Below are positions 32,109-41,572 of a stretch of DNA of 64,000 nucleotides, in pieces. Location of the stretch: positions 806,001 through 870,000 of the forward strand of contig NZ_CP147920.1 of assembly GCF_039645995.1 (NCBI RefSeq), in the 5' to 3' direction. Numbering within the stretch: the first letter of the stretch is position 1; each line of letters begins with the position of its first letter. The DNA comes from Sulfurimonas sp. HSL3-1. GTDB lineage: Bacteria > Campylobacterota > Campylobacteria > Campylobacterales > Sulfurimonadaceae. Made by a program: the position numbers and the translations under genes. Below the pieces are notes generated by a model. That model was not told the DNA's origin and searched no databases. It was given only the letters and a program-made list of their open reading frames with translations.

Positions 32109-33248
32109 ATGCAGTTTGAATCCTACCCGTTCGAAAAACTAAGTGCTCTGCTTGATCCCATCGAGCCCAACAGCGCCTACGCCCCGCTGACGCTGACCAT
32201 CGGGGAGCCGCAGTTCGAGACCCCCGCCTTTATCCGCAACGCGCTGTGCGGCAGTGCCGACACCCTGCGCCGCTACCCGAAAACGGCGGGGGAGGAGATG
32301 CTTAACGGCGCCATGCGCGATTTCGTCGCACGCCGTTTCGGCGTGACCCTGAAGCAAGACCAGCTTGTCTCCTGCTTCGGGACCCGCGAGGTGCTTTTCA
32401 ATTTCCCCCAGTACCTCCTTTTTGACAAGCCCGACCCGGTCATGACCTTCACCAATCCCTTCTACCAGATCTACGAAGGGGCGGCAATCGCCAGCCGCGC
32501 GAAGGTGAACTATCTCAACCTCGACGCTGCCAACGGCTTCAAACCGCAGGTCGATCCGGCGGTACTGCAGTCGAGCGATCTGGTGATCCTCAACTTCCCG
32601 AACAATCCGACCAGCAGCTGCCTCTCCCTCGAGGAGCTGGGTGAATGGGTCAAGCTGGCACTCGAGTACGATTTCGTACTGCTTAACGACGAATGCTACA
32701 GCGAGATCTACCCGAACGAAGCCCCGGCGGGTATCCTGGAGGCGAGCGCGGCCGTCGGCAACACAGCGTTCAAGAACGTCCTGGCACTCAACTCCATCTC
32801 CAAGCGCTCCAGCGCCCCGGGGCTGCGCAGCGGGTTTATCGCCGGCGATGCGGCCATCTTAGAGGGGTACCGCCAGTACCGCACCTACATCGGCTGCGCG
32901 TCGCCCCTGCCGCTGCAGACCGCCGCGGCGGCGGCTTGGGCGGATGAGGCACATGTGGCCGAGGCCCGGTCCGTCTACCGCGAGAACTTCGAGATCGCGA
33001 CTGAGATCCTCGGCACGGCGGTCCCGGAGGCGACCTTCTACCTCTGGCTGGAGGTGGACGATGCGATCGCCTTCACCGAAAAGCTCTACCGCGACTACAA
33101 CCTGAAGGTCCTGCCGGGCGAATACCTGGCGCGCACCGATATCAACGGTAACAACCCGGGCAAAGGGCGCATCCGCATTGCGCTCGTCGAGCGCCCGGAA
33201 CGCACGCGCATGGCGCTCGAACGTATCAAGGAGGCGATGAATGGATAA
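32109..33248 (+). CDS. dapC: Class I aminotransferase, probable succinyldiaminopimelate transaminase
   Basis: 379-residue fold-type I PLP enzyme. The PLP lysine is in LNSISKRSSAPGLRSGF (about residue 232). NFPNNPTSS and LNDECYSEIY supply the ring-stacking and Asp/Tyr residues, and the substrate Arg lies in GRIRIAL near the C-terminus. The H. pylori equivalent (HP0624) also precedes murC and lies near dapD, which supports a diaminopimelate role, but other amino acids are possible. The stop overlaps the next start by 8 nt. Confidence 0.8.
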   Translation: MQFESYPFEKLSALLDPIEPNSAYAPLTLTIGEPQFETPAFIRNALCGSADTLRRYPKTAGEEMLNGAMRDFVARRFGVTLKQDQLVSCFGTREVLFNFPQYLLFDKPDPVMTFTNPFYQIYEGAAIASRAKVNYLNLDAANGFKPQVDPAVLQSSDLVILNFPNNPTSSCLSLEELGEWVKLALEYDFVLLNDECYSEIYPNEAPAGILEASAAVGNTAFKNVLALNSISKRSSAPGLRSGFIAGDAAILEGYRQYRTYIGCASPLPLQTAAAAAWADEAHVAEARSVYRENFEIATEILGTAVPEATFYLWLEVDDAIAFTEKLYRDYNLKVLPGEYLARTDINGNNPGKGRIRIALVERPERTRMALERIKEAMNG

Positions 33249-33726
33249 GACCGAAGCGCTGAAAGCGAAGATTCTCAAGGCGCAGGAGGCGGCGGATATC
33301 GCCGGGCTTTACGTGCTGGAGCAGGAGGCGAACGAATGTTTTGACGAAAAGACGCTGATCGCCTATTACGCCAATATCCTGGACCTGGCGCTGGAAAACC
33401 TCACGGACGCCCTGGGGGCCGCGCGCCGCATGCAGATGACGGATGTGAAAGATTTCGCCACGCTGCGGGCCCTGTACGAGTATGCCGTGGAGCATTACAG
33501 TGCCGGCAAGGCTGCCGATGCGGCGGCGCTTTTCGAGATCCTGGCGGGGCTCAGCGACGACGCCCGTTTTTCCGAAGCGATGACGCGGCACAAGGCGTAT
33601 GCCGAGCGGATTCCCGATTTCGGCCAGTTCCTCGACGACGCGGCGGACCTGGACGCGACCCAGCGCAACGGGACCTTCTATATCAGCGCGTTCCGCATTG
33701 ACGACAACGGGACGGGCGAATCGTGA
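33241..33726 (+). CDS. Hypothetical helical protein between dapC-like and murC
   Basis: 161-residue soluble protein, almost all helical, with TPR-like spacing (YVLEQEANECFDEKTLIAYY, YAVEHYSAGKAADAAALFE). No signal peptide or membrane helix. I do not recognise a named family. Its overlaps with the aminotransferase upstream (ATGAATGGATAA) and murC downstream (GTGA) show it is translated with both and probably assists cell-wall precursor synthesis, though this is inferred from position only. Confidence 0.75.
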   Translation: MDKTEALKAKILKAQEAADIAGLYVLEQEANECFDEKTLIAYYANILDLALENLTDALGAARRMQMTDVKDFATLRALYEYAVEHYSAGKAADAAALFEILAGLSDDARFSEAMTRHKAYAERIPDFGQFLDDAADLDATQRNGTFYISAFRIDDNGTGES

Positions 33727-35030
33727 AGATCCATTTCATCGGCATCGGGGGGATCGGCATCTCCGGACTGGCGCAGTACATGGACCATAAAGGCAATAAG
33801 GTCAGCGGCAGCGACATCGCGGAGAACCGCATCGTACGGCAGCTGAAAGCGAAGGGGATCGCCATCACCATTCCCCACGACGCGAGCGCGATCACGGACC
33901 AGGATCTCGTCGTGCATTCGGCGATTATCAAACCGACCAATGTCGAAGTCGCGGCGGCGAAAGCGAAAGGGATCGAGGTGCTCCCGCGCCGCGAAGCGCT
34001 GCTGCGTATCCTGCAGGACAAAGAGGTCTACGCCGTGGCGGGGGCTCACGGCAAAAGCACGACGTCGGCGATCCTGGCGGCCATCATGGAAGGATCCGCC
34101 ATTATCGGGGCCGAGTCCAAGGCGTTCGGCTCGAACGTCCGCTACAACGATACGAACGACCGGCTCATCTTCGAAGCGGACGAGAGCGACGGCAGTTTCC
34201 TGAACGCCAACCCCTACTGTGCCATCGTTACCAACGCCGAACCCGAGCACATGGAGTACTACGAGTACGATTACGACCGTTTCTACGACGCGTACCGCCG
34301 CTTTATCGCTTCGGCCGCGATCCGGGTCATCAACGCGGAGGATGCGTTTCTCTCGACCATTGAAGGCGATGCGATCCGGCTCTACCCGAGCCGGGACATC
34401 TCGGAGGTGGAATACGTGTTGCACGACGGCGAACCGCATACGCGCTTCCGCCTGAAAGAGCTTGGGAGCTTCGACGTCTGGGGCTTCGGCGAGCATATCG
34501 CCCTCGATGCGGCGCTGGCGATCCTCGCCGCGGTCCAGACGATGCCGGTCGAGACGGTCCGCGAGAAGATCCTCGGCTACCGCGGGATCAAGAAGCGCTT
34601 CGACATTATCGACAGCGGGGAGAAATGCGTTCTGATCGACGATTACGGCCACCACCCCACCGAGATCGCCGCGACGATGGCCTCGGCGCGCACCTATGCC
34701 CGCCTGCTGGGTCTGGAGACGATCACGGCCGTCTGGCAGCCCCACAAGTATTCGCGTACCATCGACAACCTCGAGGCGTTTTCGCACTGTTTCGAGGGGG
34801 TGGACCGTCTGATCATCCTGCCGGTCTGGGCGGCGGGGGAAGAGCCCCGCATCATCGATTTCGAAGGGGTCTTCAGCGCCTACAGCCCGCTGCTGGCCGA
34901 CCGCGTCAAACGCAGCGGCTGCGGTCTTGAAGTGCTGAAAGAGGGTACAATTGTCGAAACGCCGGCATCGGGCCTGATCATCGGCTTCGGCGCCGGGGAC
35001 ATCACCTATCAGCTCCGGGGAGAAAAATGA
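33723..35030 (+). CDS. murC: UDP-N-acetylmuramate-L-alanine ligase
   Basis: 435-residue Mur ligase adding L-Ala to UDP-MurNAc. The Rossmann start IHFIGIGGIGISGLAQ, the P-loop VAGAHGKSTTSA (about residues 106-117), EADESDGSF and LIDDYGHHPTEIAATM are all typical of MurC. Length is standard. GTG start overlaps the preceding gene by 4 nt, and the end overlaps the following membrane protein by 4 nt. Confidence 0.96.
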   Translation: MKIHFIGIGGIGISGLAQYMDHKGNKVSGSDIAENRIVRQLKAKGIAITIPHDASAITDQDLVVHSAIIKPTNVEVAAAKAKGIEVLPRREALLRILQDKEVYAVAGAHGKSTTSAILAAIMEGSAIIGAESKAFGSNVRYNDTNDRLIFEADESDGSFLNANPYCAIVTNAEPEHMEYYEYDYDRFYDAYRRFIASAAIRVINAEDAFLSTIEGDAIRLYPSRDISEVEYVLHDGEPHTRFRLKELGSFDVWGFGEHIALDAALAILAAVQTMPVETVREKILGYRGIKKRFDIIDSGEKCVLIDDYGHHPTEIAATMASARTYARLLGLETITAVWQPHKYSRTIDNLEAFSHCFEGVDRLIILPVWAAGEEPRIIDFEGVFSAYSPLLADRVKRSGCGLEVLKEGTIVETPASGLIIGFGAGDITYQLRGEK

Positions 35031-35356
35031 GTTACGTCTATATCGTCGCCGTCATTGCACTGCTCTATGCGGGGATGCACTTCTTTACCGAACTGACCCA
35101 CCGCCAGAAGCTCTCCATGGCTGGCGTCGTGCTGCTCATCATCATGGGGGCCGTGGCCTGGAACCGCTCCGTCGACACAGAGCAGGAGCATGTCCGCGCC
35201 GTCATTTTGAAGTTCAACCAGCACCAGACGCTTGAGTGCCGGGGGGTGGAGGTCAATGACCGCACCTTTACGCTCAGCGTCGGGACCCAGAGCTTCATCG
35301 CCAACGCGGGCACGCCCCACGCCGGGCAGATCTTCGACGCCGCAGGGTGCCGATGA
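35027..35356 (+). CDS. Small membrane-anchored hypothetical protein (murC-mutS2 intergenic family)
   Basis: 109 residues. Two N-terminal helices (about 3-20 and 30-46) with a short basic loop are followed by about 60 soluble residues holding two Cys (CRGVEVNDRTFTLSVG and the last residues GCR). A gene of this size also sits between murC and mutS2 in H. pylori (HP0622), so it is conserved but unassigned. It overlaps murC and mutS2 by 4 nt each, a fully coupled arrangement. Confidence 0.75.
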   Translation: MSYVYIVAVIALLYAGMHFFTELTHRQKLSMAGVVLLIIMGAVAWNRSVDTEQEHVRAVILKFNQHQTLECRGVEVNDRTFTLSVGTQSFIANAGTPHAGQIFDAAGCR

Positions 35357-37560
35357 GCGCTTTCGGCCATCTGCTCGATCAGCTCGATCTCCAGGCCCAC
35401 GTCGCCGAGATCGAAAGCTTCCTCAGCCGTAAAAAGCCCCTCTATATCGAAGGGGACCAGGGACGCCACTATCAGTACATCCGTGCCCTTGACGCCCTCG
35501 AATTTCCCGCCCCGCCGAAAACGACCGCCTTCGATACGATCCTGATCCACCTCAAAAAGCAGGGGGTGCTCAGCTTCGAACAGATTTTCGAGCTCATCAA
35601 GGTCGTACGCTACTTCCGCACCCTGCGCAACAAAGGCTTCGAAGGAATCATCGGGGAGTGGATGGCCTCCGTCATCGTCCCCGACGCCTTCAGAGAGGTC
35701 GAGCGCCACTTTGATGAGAAGGGGCACTTCAAAGAGGAGCTCGACGAGGAACTCTTCGCCATCGCCGAACGGATCAAGGCGCAGAAGGGCGATGTCGCGG
35801 CGCAGATGAAACGGCTGCTCTATGCCGACAGGCTGCGCAGCTACCTCGTCGATACCCAGGTGCACTACATCAACGACGAGGAGTGTCTGCTGGTGCGCGG
35901 CGGTTTCAGCGCCGTGCTCAAAGGCAGCGTCGTGGGCCGGACGGGGGCGGGCTTCTTCTACGTCACCCCCGACACCCTGCTCAAATCCAAAGAGCAGATC
36001 CGCGCCCTGACCCAGGAGCGCGATGCGCGCTACTACGAGTACGCCAAGGGCTTCTCGGCGCAGCTGCGCGAATTGCAGCCCTTTATCGGCTTTATCGACA
36101 AAGAGTTCGACCGCCTCGACCACTACCAGGCCCGGGTGCTTTTCGCCCGTGCCAAAGGGTTGCATATCGTCGCGGCGCAGCCGGGCGAGGCGATCGTGCT
36201 TGAGGCCTTCGAGCACCCGGCCCTCTCCAACCCCAAACCCGTCAGCCTCGATTTCAGCGCTTCGGTGCTGATGATCACGGGGGTCAACGCGGGGGGAAAG
36301 ACGATGCTGCTCAAATCGATCCTCTCCGCGGCGCTGATGGCCAAGTACCTGCTGCCGATGAAGCTCAATCCCCACCGTTCGCGCATCGGGTCGTTCAAAC
36401 AGATCGAAGCGGTCATCGACGACCCCCAGAATGTCCGCAACGACATCTCCACCTTTGCCGGGCGGATGCAGCAGTTCTCCCGTCTTTTCGAGCGTAAATC
36501 GGCCCTGGTCGGGGTTGACGAGATCGAACTGGGGACGGACAGCGACGAAGCGGCGGCGCTTTTCAAGGTGATCCTCGACGACCTGATCCGCCGGGGGCAG
36601 AAGATCGTCGTCACGACCCACCACAAACGGCTCGCCTCCCTGATGGCGGACCGCGACGACGTCGAACTGGTCGCCGCCGTCTACGACGAGGAGCGACGGG
36701 TCCCCACCTACGACTTTTTGCAGGGGATCATCGGCAAAAGCTACGCCTTCGAGACAGCCCTGCGCTACGGAATCACCCAGGGGATCGTCGTGCGCGCCAA
36801 GGAGGTCTACGGCGAGCAGCACGAGAAGCTCAACCTCCTTATCGAGCGGGGGAGCGAACTGGAGCGGGAGCTGCGGCGCAAACACGCCGATGCGGACGAA
36901 CGTCTGGAACGGCTGGAGGAGCGTGAGCGCGTGCTGAAGGATGAACGCGAGAGCCTGCGCCGGGAGTACGAGGAGCTTGAACGGCGCCTGCGCGGCGAGT
37001 TCCGGCAGGCAATCGACAGCGCCAAAGCGGCGGCAAAAGCGGGGGATACGGCGGCGATCCACCGGGCGATGAACGAGGCGAACAAACAGCTGCCCGAAAA
37101 GCGCGAAGCGAAGCAGAAAACGGCCCCTGTCGCCCTCAACGTCGGGGATGAGGTCAAGTACCGCAAGCAGCGCGGCGTCATCGTCGCGCTCAAGGAGAAG
37201 GAAGCGACGATCGAAGTCGAGGGGATGCGGCTGCGCGTGAGGCGCAACGAGCTCAAACCCGCCGGGAAAGCGGCTGCGCCGAAACCGAAGGTACAGGTGA
37301 GCAACAAAGTCGAAAAGCGCAGCGGACTCAAGCTCGATCTGCACGGCATGCGGGCCGAACAGGCCCGGGAGAAGATGGACGTCTTCATCTCCGACGCCCT
37401 GATCCAGGGGTGGGACGAGGTGATCATCTACCACGGCATCGGCACGGGCAAACTCGCCTACGCCGTCAAGGAGTTCCTCAAAGAACACCCCAGCGTTAAA
37501 AGTTTCGAAGACGCCCCCCCGCAGCTGGGCGGTTTCGGGGCAAAAATCGTTCACCTCTGA
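35353..37560 (+). CDS. mutS2: Endonuclease MutS2
   Basis: 735-residue MutS2, a MutS relative lacking mismatch-recognition domains. The core/clamp region occupies about 1-300. The ATPase has Walker A ITGVNAGGKTM (about 310-320) and Walker B LVGVDEIELGTDSDEA. A long charged coiled coil follows (about 490-560), then a KOW-like segment (VGDEVKYRKQRGVIV), and the C-terminal Smr nuclease domain begins LKLDLHGMRAEQA (about 655-735) with HGxGTG as YHGIGTGKL. In H. pylori MutS2 suppresses recombination; in others it acts on stalled ribosomes. ATG chosen within the ATGA overlap. Confidence 0.95.
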   Translation: MSAFGHLLDQLDLQAHVAEIESFLSRKKPLYIEGDQGRHYQYIRALDALEFPAPPKTTAFDTILIHLKKQGVLSFEQIFELIKVVRYFRTLRNKGFEGIIGEWMASVIVPDAFREVERHFDEKGHFKEELDEELFAIAERIKAQKGDVAAQMKRLLYADRLRSYLVDTQVHYINDEECLLVRGGFSAVLKGSVVGRTGAGFFYVTPDTLLKSKEQIRALTQERDARYYEYAKGFSAQLRELQPFIGFIDKEFDRLDHYQARVLFARAKGLHIVAAQPGEAIVLEAFEHPALSNPKPVSLDFSASVLMITGVNAGGKTMLLKSILSAALMAKYLLPMKLNPHRSRIGSFKQIEAVIDDPQNVRNDISTFAGRMQQFSRLFERKSALVGVDEIELGTDSDEAAALFKVILDDLIRRGQKIVVTTHHKRLASLMADRDDVELVAAVYDEERRVPTYDFLQGIIGKSYAFETALRYGITQGIVVRAKEVYGEQHEKLNLLIERGSELERELRRKHADADERLERLEERERVLKDERESLRREYEELERRLRGEFRQAIDSAKAAAKAGDTAAIHRAMNEANKQLPEKREAKQKTAPVALNVGDEVKYRKQRGVIVALKEKEATIEVEGMRLRVRRNELKPAGKAAAPKPKVQVSNKVEKRSGLKLDLHGMRAEQAREKMDVFISDALIQGWDEVIIYHGIGTGKLAYAVKEFLKEHPSVKSFEDAPPQLGGFGAKIVHL

Positions 37561-37566
37561 TATAAT
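37558..37566 (+). promoter_or_regulatory. Extended -10 promoter of the outer-membrane protein/MMPL pair
   Basis: TGATATAAT, an extended -10, overlaps the mutS2 stop codon. Transcription from about 37573 would leave a leader of about 60 nt to the GTG at 37632, and makes the in-frame ATG at 37575 an unlikely start. Confidence 0.6.
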
Positions 37567-37631
37567 ATCCACTAATGTACTTGGCTCGGGAGCGCCTTGC
37601 TTCCGGGCCGGATGGAGAGGTGACGTCTACC

Positions 37632-38996
37632 GTGAACCGTCTTGTTGCCGTGACGCTGGCCTTGGGAGTGATAGGGGGGTGCACGCAACTGGACGGAAAA
37701 GAGATATCCTCCGCGGCGACCGGCCTGCCCGGAAGCCTTACCCTCAAGCAATCTTTTGTAGTGCGGCAACTCGACAACGGTGCTACCTATCCGCAGACCC
37801 CCTATATCCTGACGTTGAACGAAGGGAACTACGAGCAGGGACAGTACCGCATCGACGGCGGGCTCCTGCTCTACAAGGGGCATGACGGTAGCGGTGTGAG
37901 CCTCAACCAGATGGCCCTGGTCTACTGGGGGGATGATTTCGACGTCAGGATAGGAAAATTCGTTTCCAAAACGGGGGTGCTTGACTATCTGAGCGGCATG
38001 GACCTTCTCAACCCGGTCCGGGTGGATTTTTTTGACGATGCGAATATCAACCTCCGAAGGCTCCCGCAGTGGATGGCGGAGCTCTCCTGCTTTGTCGGGG
38101 AGAGTTCCCTGCTCAGAGTAACCGTACAGCCTTACGACGGGCGGACGCAGAGCTACATCTCGACGTATGTGGGATTTCTGCTCGACAGTTACCTTCCGGC
38201 CTATTTTGAACAGCTCATTCAAAACAGTGCGGAGGGGGCGGCGATCTACCGGAACGTGTTCCTCCCGCTGTACCGCGACGGCATCAGCCCGGCGCTCAAA
38301 AGCGATATCGACGCGCAGTACAATGAACGCGGGCTGGCCGTGGAAAAAAGCACGATCCAGGTGCTTGCCGAGAGCAGCGGTGCGGGGGCCACGTTCGGCG
38401 CAGTGTGGACGAACCGCTACTCGGAGGTGCCCTATATAGAGGTCGATCAGCAGCTGCTTGACATGATCGGTGCGCTGCCGGATGGACAAAACAGCGGGGA
38501 AGCGTTCCGGGAATACCTGGATCAGCCGGACCTCAACCCTATCAAGGGCGTCAGAGGGTTCCGCTACAACCAGTACTCCCTCTATGCCGAGGGCACGGTC
38601 GACACGTACGGCGTTCGCGCCGAAGTGGGCGTGCGCGACAGGGTGCCGACACTCAACACCTTCAGTCCCCTCGCCATGGTCGGTGTCGGGGTGGACCGGC
38701 AGGCGGGGAGCGCCTATTTCGACCTGGAAGTGCAGTGGGGCTATCTCAAACAGTACCGCCAGAGCGTGCTGGCGACCGTGCTGCTGAACAAGTTTGACCT
38801 GACGGTCTACAGGGGGGTGGCCGTGCGTTTCGACCACTACCTGATCACCGGGTGGTATGCGGGCAACGCCACCGCCGTGATGCTCCCTAACCTCGTGTTC
38901 ACCCGCGGCGCCTTTGAAGTCGATCTGCATGCCCTCTACCACTCCGACGACAAAGCGTACAACACCGTCGGGTTCACGCTGAGGGCAGCGTTTTGA
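37632..38996 (+). CDS. Outer-membrane beta-barrel-like protein (possible lipoprotein) of the MMPL module
   Basis: 454 residues. The N-terminus MNRLVAVTLALGVIGGC looks like a lipoprotein signal (Cys 17), with a plain signal peptide as alternative. The rest alternates short beta strands with polar turns throughout (for example DVRIGKFVSK, SAYFDLEVQWGYL, VAVRFDHYLITGWY) and ends in Phe (FTLRAAF), the classic last residue of outer-membrane barrels. No named family is certain. Barrel proteins of this length are typical partners of MMPL permeases. GTG 37632 was chosen for the signal peptide; GAGAGG is 11 nt upstream, a weak fit. It overlaps the permease start by 4 nt. Confidence 0.7.
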   Translation: MNRLVAVTLALGVIGGCTQLDGKEISSAATGLPGSLTLKQSFVVRQLDNGATYPQTPYILTLNEGNYEQGQYRIDGGLLLYKGHDGSGVSLNQMALVYWGDDFDVRIGKFVSKTGVLDYLSGMDLLNPVRVDFFDDANINLRRLPQWMAELSCFVGESSLLRVTVQPYDGRTQSYISTYVGFLLDSYLPAYFEQLIQNSAEGAAIYRNVFLPLYRDGISPALKSDIDAQYNERGLAVEKSTIQVLAESSGAGATFGAVWTNRYSEVPYIEVDQQLLDMIGALPDGQNSGEAFREYLDQPDLNPIKGVRGFRYNQYSLYAEGTVDTYGVRAEVGVRDRVPTLNTFSPLAMVGVGVDRQAGSAYFDLEVQWGYLKQYRQSVLATVLLNKFDLTVYRGVAVRFDHYLITGWYAGNATAVMLPNLVFTRGAFEVDLHALYHSDDKAYNTVGFTLRAAF

Positions 38997-40837
38997 AGCT
39001 CGGGATGAAAACGGGGGCGCTGCTGTTGCTGCTGCTGTTCGGCGCGGCTTTGATGCGACAGGTTGAGGTGCGCACGGTGGACTGGAGCCGTTTCTTTCCC
39101 GGCACGCCTGCTTCGGCGATGCCGCAGCAGTGGTTTACGGCGGAGCGGCAGTATCTTTTTAGCGCGCTACCGGATGAGGCTCCTCTGCATATGTGGCGTT
39201 CGGAGGGGCTGATCGCGGACTATTACCGCATCGACCGGCAGGGCCTTTACCTGATGACGTTCAACCGTCAAAACCAGAACGCCGTCCTCGCACGGGTCGG
39301 GGGGTATCCGCACAGCGGCACCGCCGTCGTCGGTGCCCTGCTGCTGCAGGGGTTTTTCGGCGACATGGTCTTTTACCTGTATGCGATCGTGCCTTTTCTG
39401 CTCCTGCTGCTTTGGCTGCTGACATCGCTGGAGTACCTGCTGAACATTCTCATCGAGATCGGGGCGTTTACGGTGTCGCTGCTCGCCGTGCTGGTGACCG
39501 GCGGTGTCGCCGTCGACCCCGCCGCGCTGCTGGCGGTCGTTTTTCTCGTCATTTACGCTTTGACCCTTTTCAACTATCTCCATTCCGGGGAGATCGGCAA
39601 ACACCAGCTGGCGTTCGGCATCACCCTCTCGGTCGCCACGACCGCTTTGAGCTCTCTTTTCCTCTATGCGTCGGATTTCGGGCTGGTCAGTACGTTCGGA
39701 AAGATGATGCTGATCGGGCTGGGGGTGCTCTACGGCTATCTCATCGGGCGGATCTACCTCTTCAGACCGCTGCGTCTCGTGTTCGGCTGGCGCCGCCGAT
39801 GGCATGCGGACGATGCCCGGCTGAAAAAGGGGCTGCTGTTTCTCGGGGGCGCCGCCGTTGCCTGCGGCTTCGTCTGCGCGAAGGCCCCCTCTGTCGATCT
39901 GAACCCCATGAACCTCATGCAGCCGACGATGGCGGCGTACAAACGCATTGCGGCGTTCGAGTCCGACCATTTGCCGACGCTGCCTTTTGTCGTCCGCTTA
40001 CGCGCGCAGAAGGGCGATCTCTCCGATGTAGGTAAGGCTCGGGAGCTCGCCGGGCTGACGGCGCGTATCGCTGGCGCAGTGCCCGGGGTGCTGCTGGGGA
40101 GCCTTCCGATGGGGTATGAGCGTTTCGCGGGATCGCCGCTTCGCGATGCGACGCCCGATGCCTACGCCCAGTATCTTCTTGCCCTGGAGTGGCTCGACGG
40201 CGGCCTGCCGCTGCTGAGTGCGGATCAGCGCGAGACCTATATGACGCTGAGTATCCCGATCACGACGCCGTCATATACGATTGCCGCCATGCTCAGGCGG
40301 CTGCAGGCGATCGGGGAGGCTTCGGGCGATTTCTCGGTCGGCATCCTGGGCAAGATCGCCGATTTCGAACATTTCCTGAGACGTTTTGTTGGGGAGTTCC
40401 TGATGGGCGTCGGTATCTCGCTCGGGTTCGTCGTGCTCTTTTTCCTGCTTTACTGCCGGACATGGAAGAGCATCATCGTCGTTGTGCCGCCGCTGCTTTC
40501 GCTGCTGCTGCTGGCAAGTGTTCACCGCCTGCTGGGGATGGATTTTACCATGATCACGCTGCTGGGCACGATTCTGTTCATCGGGCTGGTGACGGATTCG
40601 ATCATCCATCTTTTCATCTGCATGAAACAGGAGGGGCCTGCCTGCATCGGCAGCGTGCTGCGTCCGATCATCGTCTCGAACACGACGATGCTGATCGGGC
40701 TGGGCGGGATGCTGTTCGGCGGAACGATGATCCAGCGCTTCGGCATGGAACTGGGGATCCTGCTGGCGGCGAACCTCGCCGTTGTGGTCTACCTGCTGCC
40801 GCTGCTGCTGAAGCGCTACTTCTTCCGCTGCGGGTGA
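38993..40837 (+). CDS. Compact MMPL/RND-superfamily permease
   Basis: 614 residues. Layout: helix 1 (about 6-21), a periplasmic loop of about 105 residues, a first helix bundle (about 127-290), a second periplasmic loop of about 165 residues (300-465) and a final bundle (466-607). The RND proton-relay motif appears once, as GLVTDSIIHLF (Asp 535); the matching place in the first half (IYALTLFNYLHSGE) lacks the Asp. It is shorter than usual MMPL proteins (700-1000). MMPL permeases move lipids, hopanoids or hydrophobic compounds out of the inner membrane. TTG start with GAGGG 7 nt upstream. It ends 2 nt from the convergent LolA-like gene. Confidence 0.85.
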   Translation: MKLGMKTGALLLLLLFGAALMRQVEVRTVDWSRFFPGTPASAMPQQWFTAERQYLFSALPDEAPLHMWRSEGLIADYYRIDRQGLYLMTFNRQNQNAVLARVGGYPHSGTAVVGALLLQGFFGDMVFYLYAIVPFLLLLLWLLTSLEYLLNILIEIGAFTVSLLAVLVTGGVAVDPAALLAVVFLVIYALTLFNYLHSGEIGKHQLAFGITLSVATTALSSLFLYASDFGLVSTFGKMMLIGLGVLYGYLIGRIYLFRPLRLVFGWRRRWHADDARLKKGLLFLGGAAVACGFVCAKAPSVDLNPMNLMQPTMAAYKRIAAFESDHLPTLPFVVRLRAQKGDLSDVGKARELAGLTARIAGAVPGVLLGSLPMGYERFAGSPLRDATPDAYAQYLLALEWLDGGLPLLSADQRETYMTLSIPITTPSYTIAAMLRRLQAIGEASGDFSVGILGKIADFEHFLRRFVGEFLMGVGISLGFVVLFFLLYCRTWKSIIVVVPPLLSLLLLASVHRLLGMDFTMITLLGTILFIGLVTDSIIHLFICMKQEGPACIGSVLRPIIVSNTTMLIGLGGMLFGGTMIQRFGMELGILLAANLAVVVYLLPLLLKRYFFRCG

Positions 40838-40839
40838 GC

Positions 40840-41571
40840 TTAGAAGGTGCAGCGGTGCAGACGGTTGTGATGAAATAGCCCCCGTTTGATATCGCGAGAG
40901 ACGCTCTCGGTGTCAACCATGTAGGTCAGCTTCCGCGACTTGATGAGGTCGTTGACCTGCCAGCGGGTGATGAGCATCTGTTCATCAATGCGGTTGACCG
41001 CGTCGATGGAGACGACCCGCTGCAGCTGGCCCCCTTTGAAGATTTCGACTTTTCTGATCACGGAGGTGGCGGCGTCGATGTAGTAGACCGAGCGGTTTCC
41101 CTTTCGCCTCAGTGTCACCTTGTAACAGGCAGCGCCGTCGAACTGTGTCTCCTCCAGCGGATCGAATGTCCCTGTTTTCGCGTCCAGTTCGGCGTAGGAG
41201 ATCCCCATGCCGACGGCTTCGCTCTCCTCTTCTTGTTCGGGGATGATCCGTACGCGTTTCAGGGCGGGGAAGTAGATGGCATTGCTGCTGCTCTCCTGCT
41301 CCCGCTCGATCAGGATGGCGGTGCATTTGATGTTTTGCGGGGAGCGGAAACGGATCAGGAGGGATGAAGCGTCTCCCGTCTGCCGTTCGGCGACCATAAA
41401 AGAGCGTTCCTGCCGGTTGCCGCTGTTTTCTACGGTCATCGTGACGTCGAAACGCAGGTTGCCGAACGAGAAGAGTTTCGCGCTTTTTGCATAGATGGCC
41501 TCGGCACTCTCCGAAGCGCACAGGCTGAGTCCGGCCCAGGTCAGCAGGGTGGCTATACGGTGCCACTGCAT
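40840..41571 (-). CDS. LolA-like periplasmic 'outer membrane lipoprotein-sorting' protein
   Basis: 243 residues. A signal peptide (about 1-24, ending ASESAEA) leads into a LolA/LppX-like fold: NLRFDVTMTVENSG, SSLLIRFRSPQNIKCTAILI, NAIYFPALKRVRII and SVYYIDAATSVIRKVEIF are the alternating strands of the half-barrel. In MMPL-linked systems such proteins carry hydrophobic cargo between permease and outer membrane. It is second in a minus-strand pair behind the repeat lipoprotein (the start overlaps nothing but lies 1 nt after its TGA) and convergent with the permease. I chose the ATG that begins the signal peptide. Confidence 0.8.
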   Translation of the reverse strand: MQWHRIATLLTWAGLSLCASESAEAIYAKSAKLFSFGNLRFDVTMTVENSGNRQERSFMVAERQTGDASSLLIRFRSPQNIKCTAILIEREQESSSNAIYFPALKRVRIIPEQEEESEAVGMGISYAELDAKTGTFDPLEETQFDGAACYKVTLRRKGNRSVYYIDAATSVIRKVEIFKGGQLQRVVSIDAVNRIDEQMLITRWQVNDLIKSRKLTYMVDTESVSRDIKRGLFHHNRLHRCTF

Positions 41572-41572
41572 G

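Noticed and set aside
35065-37572. An 835-codon open frame on the minus strand across mutS2
   Set aside because: It is exactly antisense to a clear MutS2 with ATPase and Smr motifs. GC-rich coding DNA often leaves the opposite frame open; the translation has no recognisable domain and is Asp/Arg/Val-rich in a way typical of shadows.
37575-37631. ATG at 37575 as start of the outer-membrane protein
   Set aside because: It lies about 2 nt from the expected transcription start of the extended -10 at 37558-37566 and would place 19 polar residues ahead of a good signal peptide.
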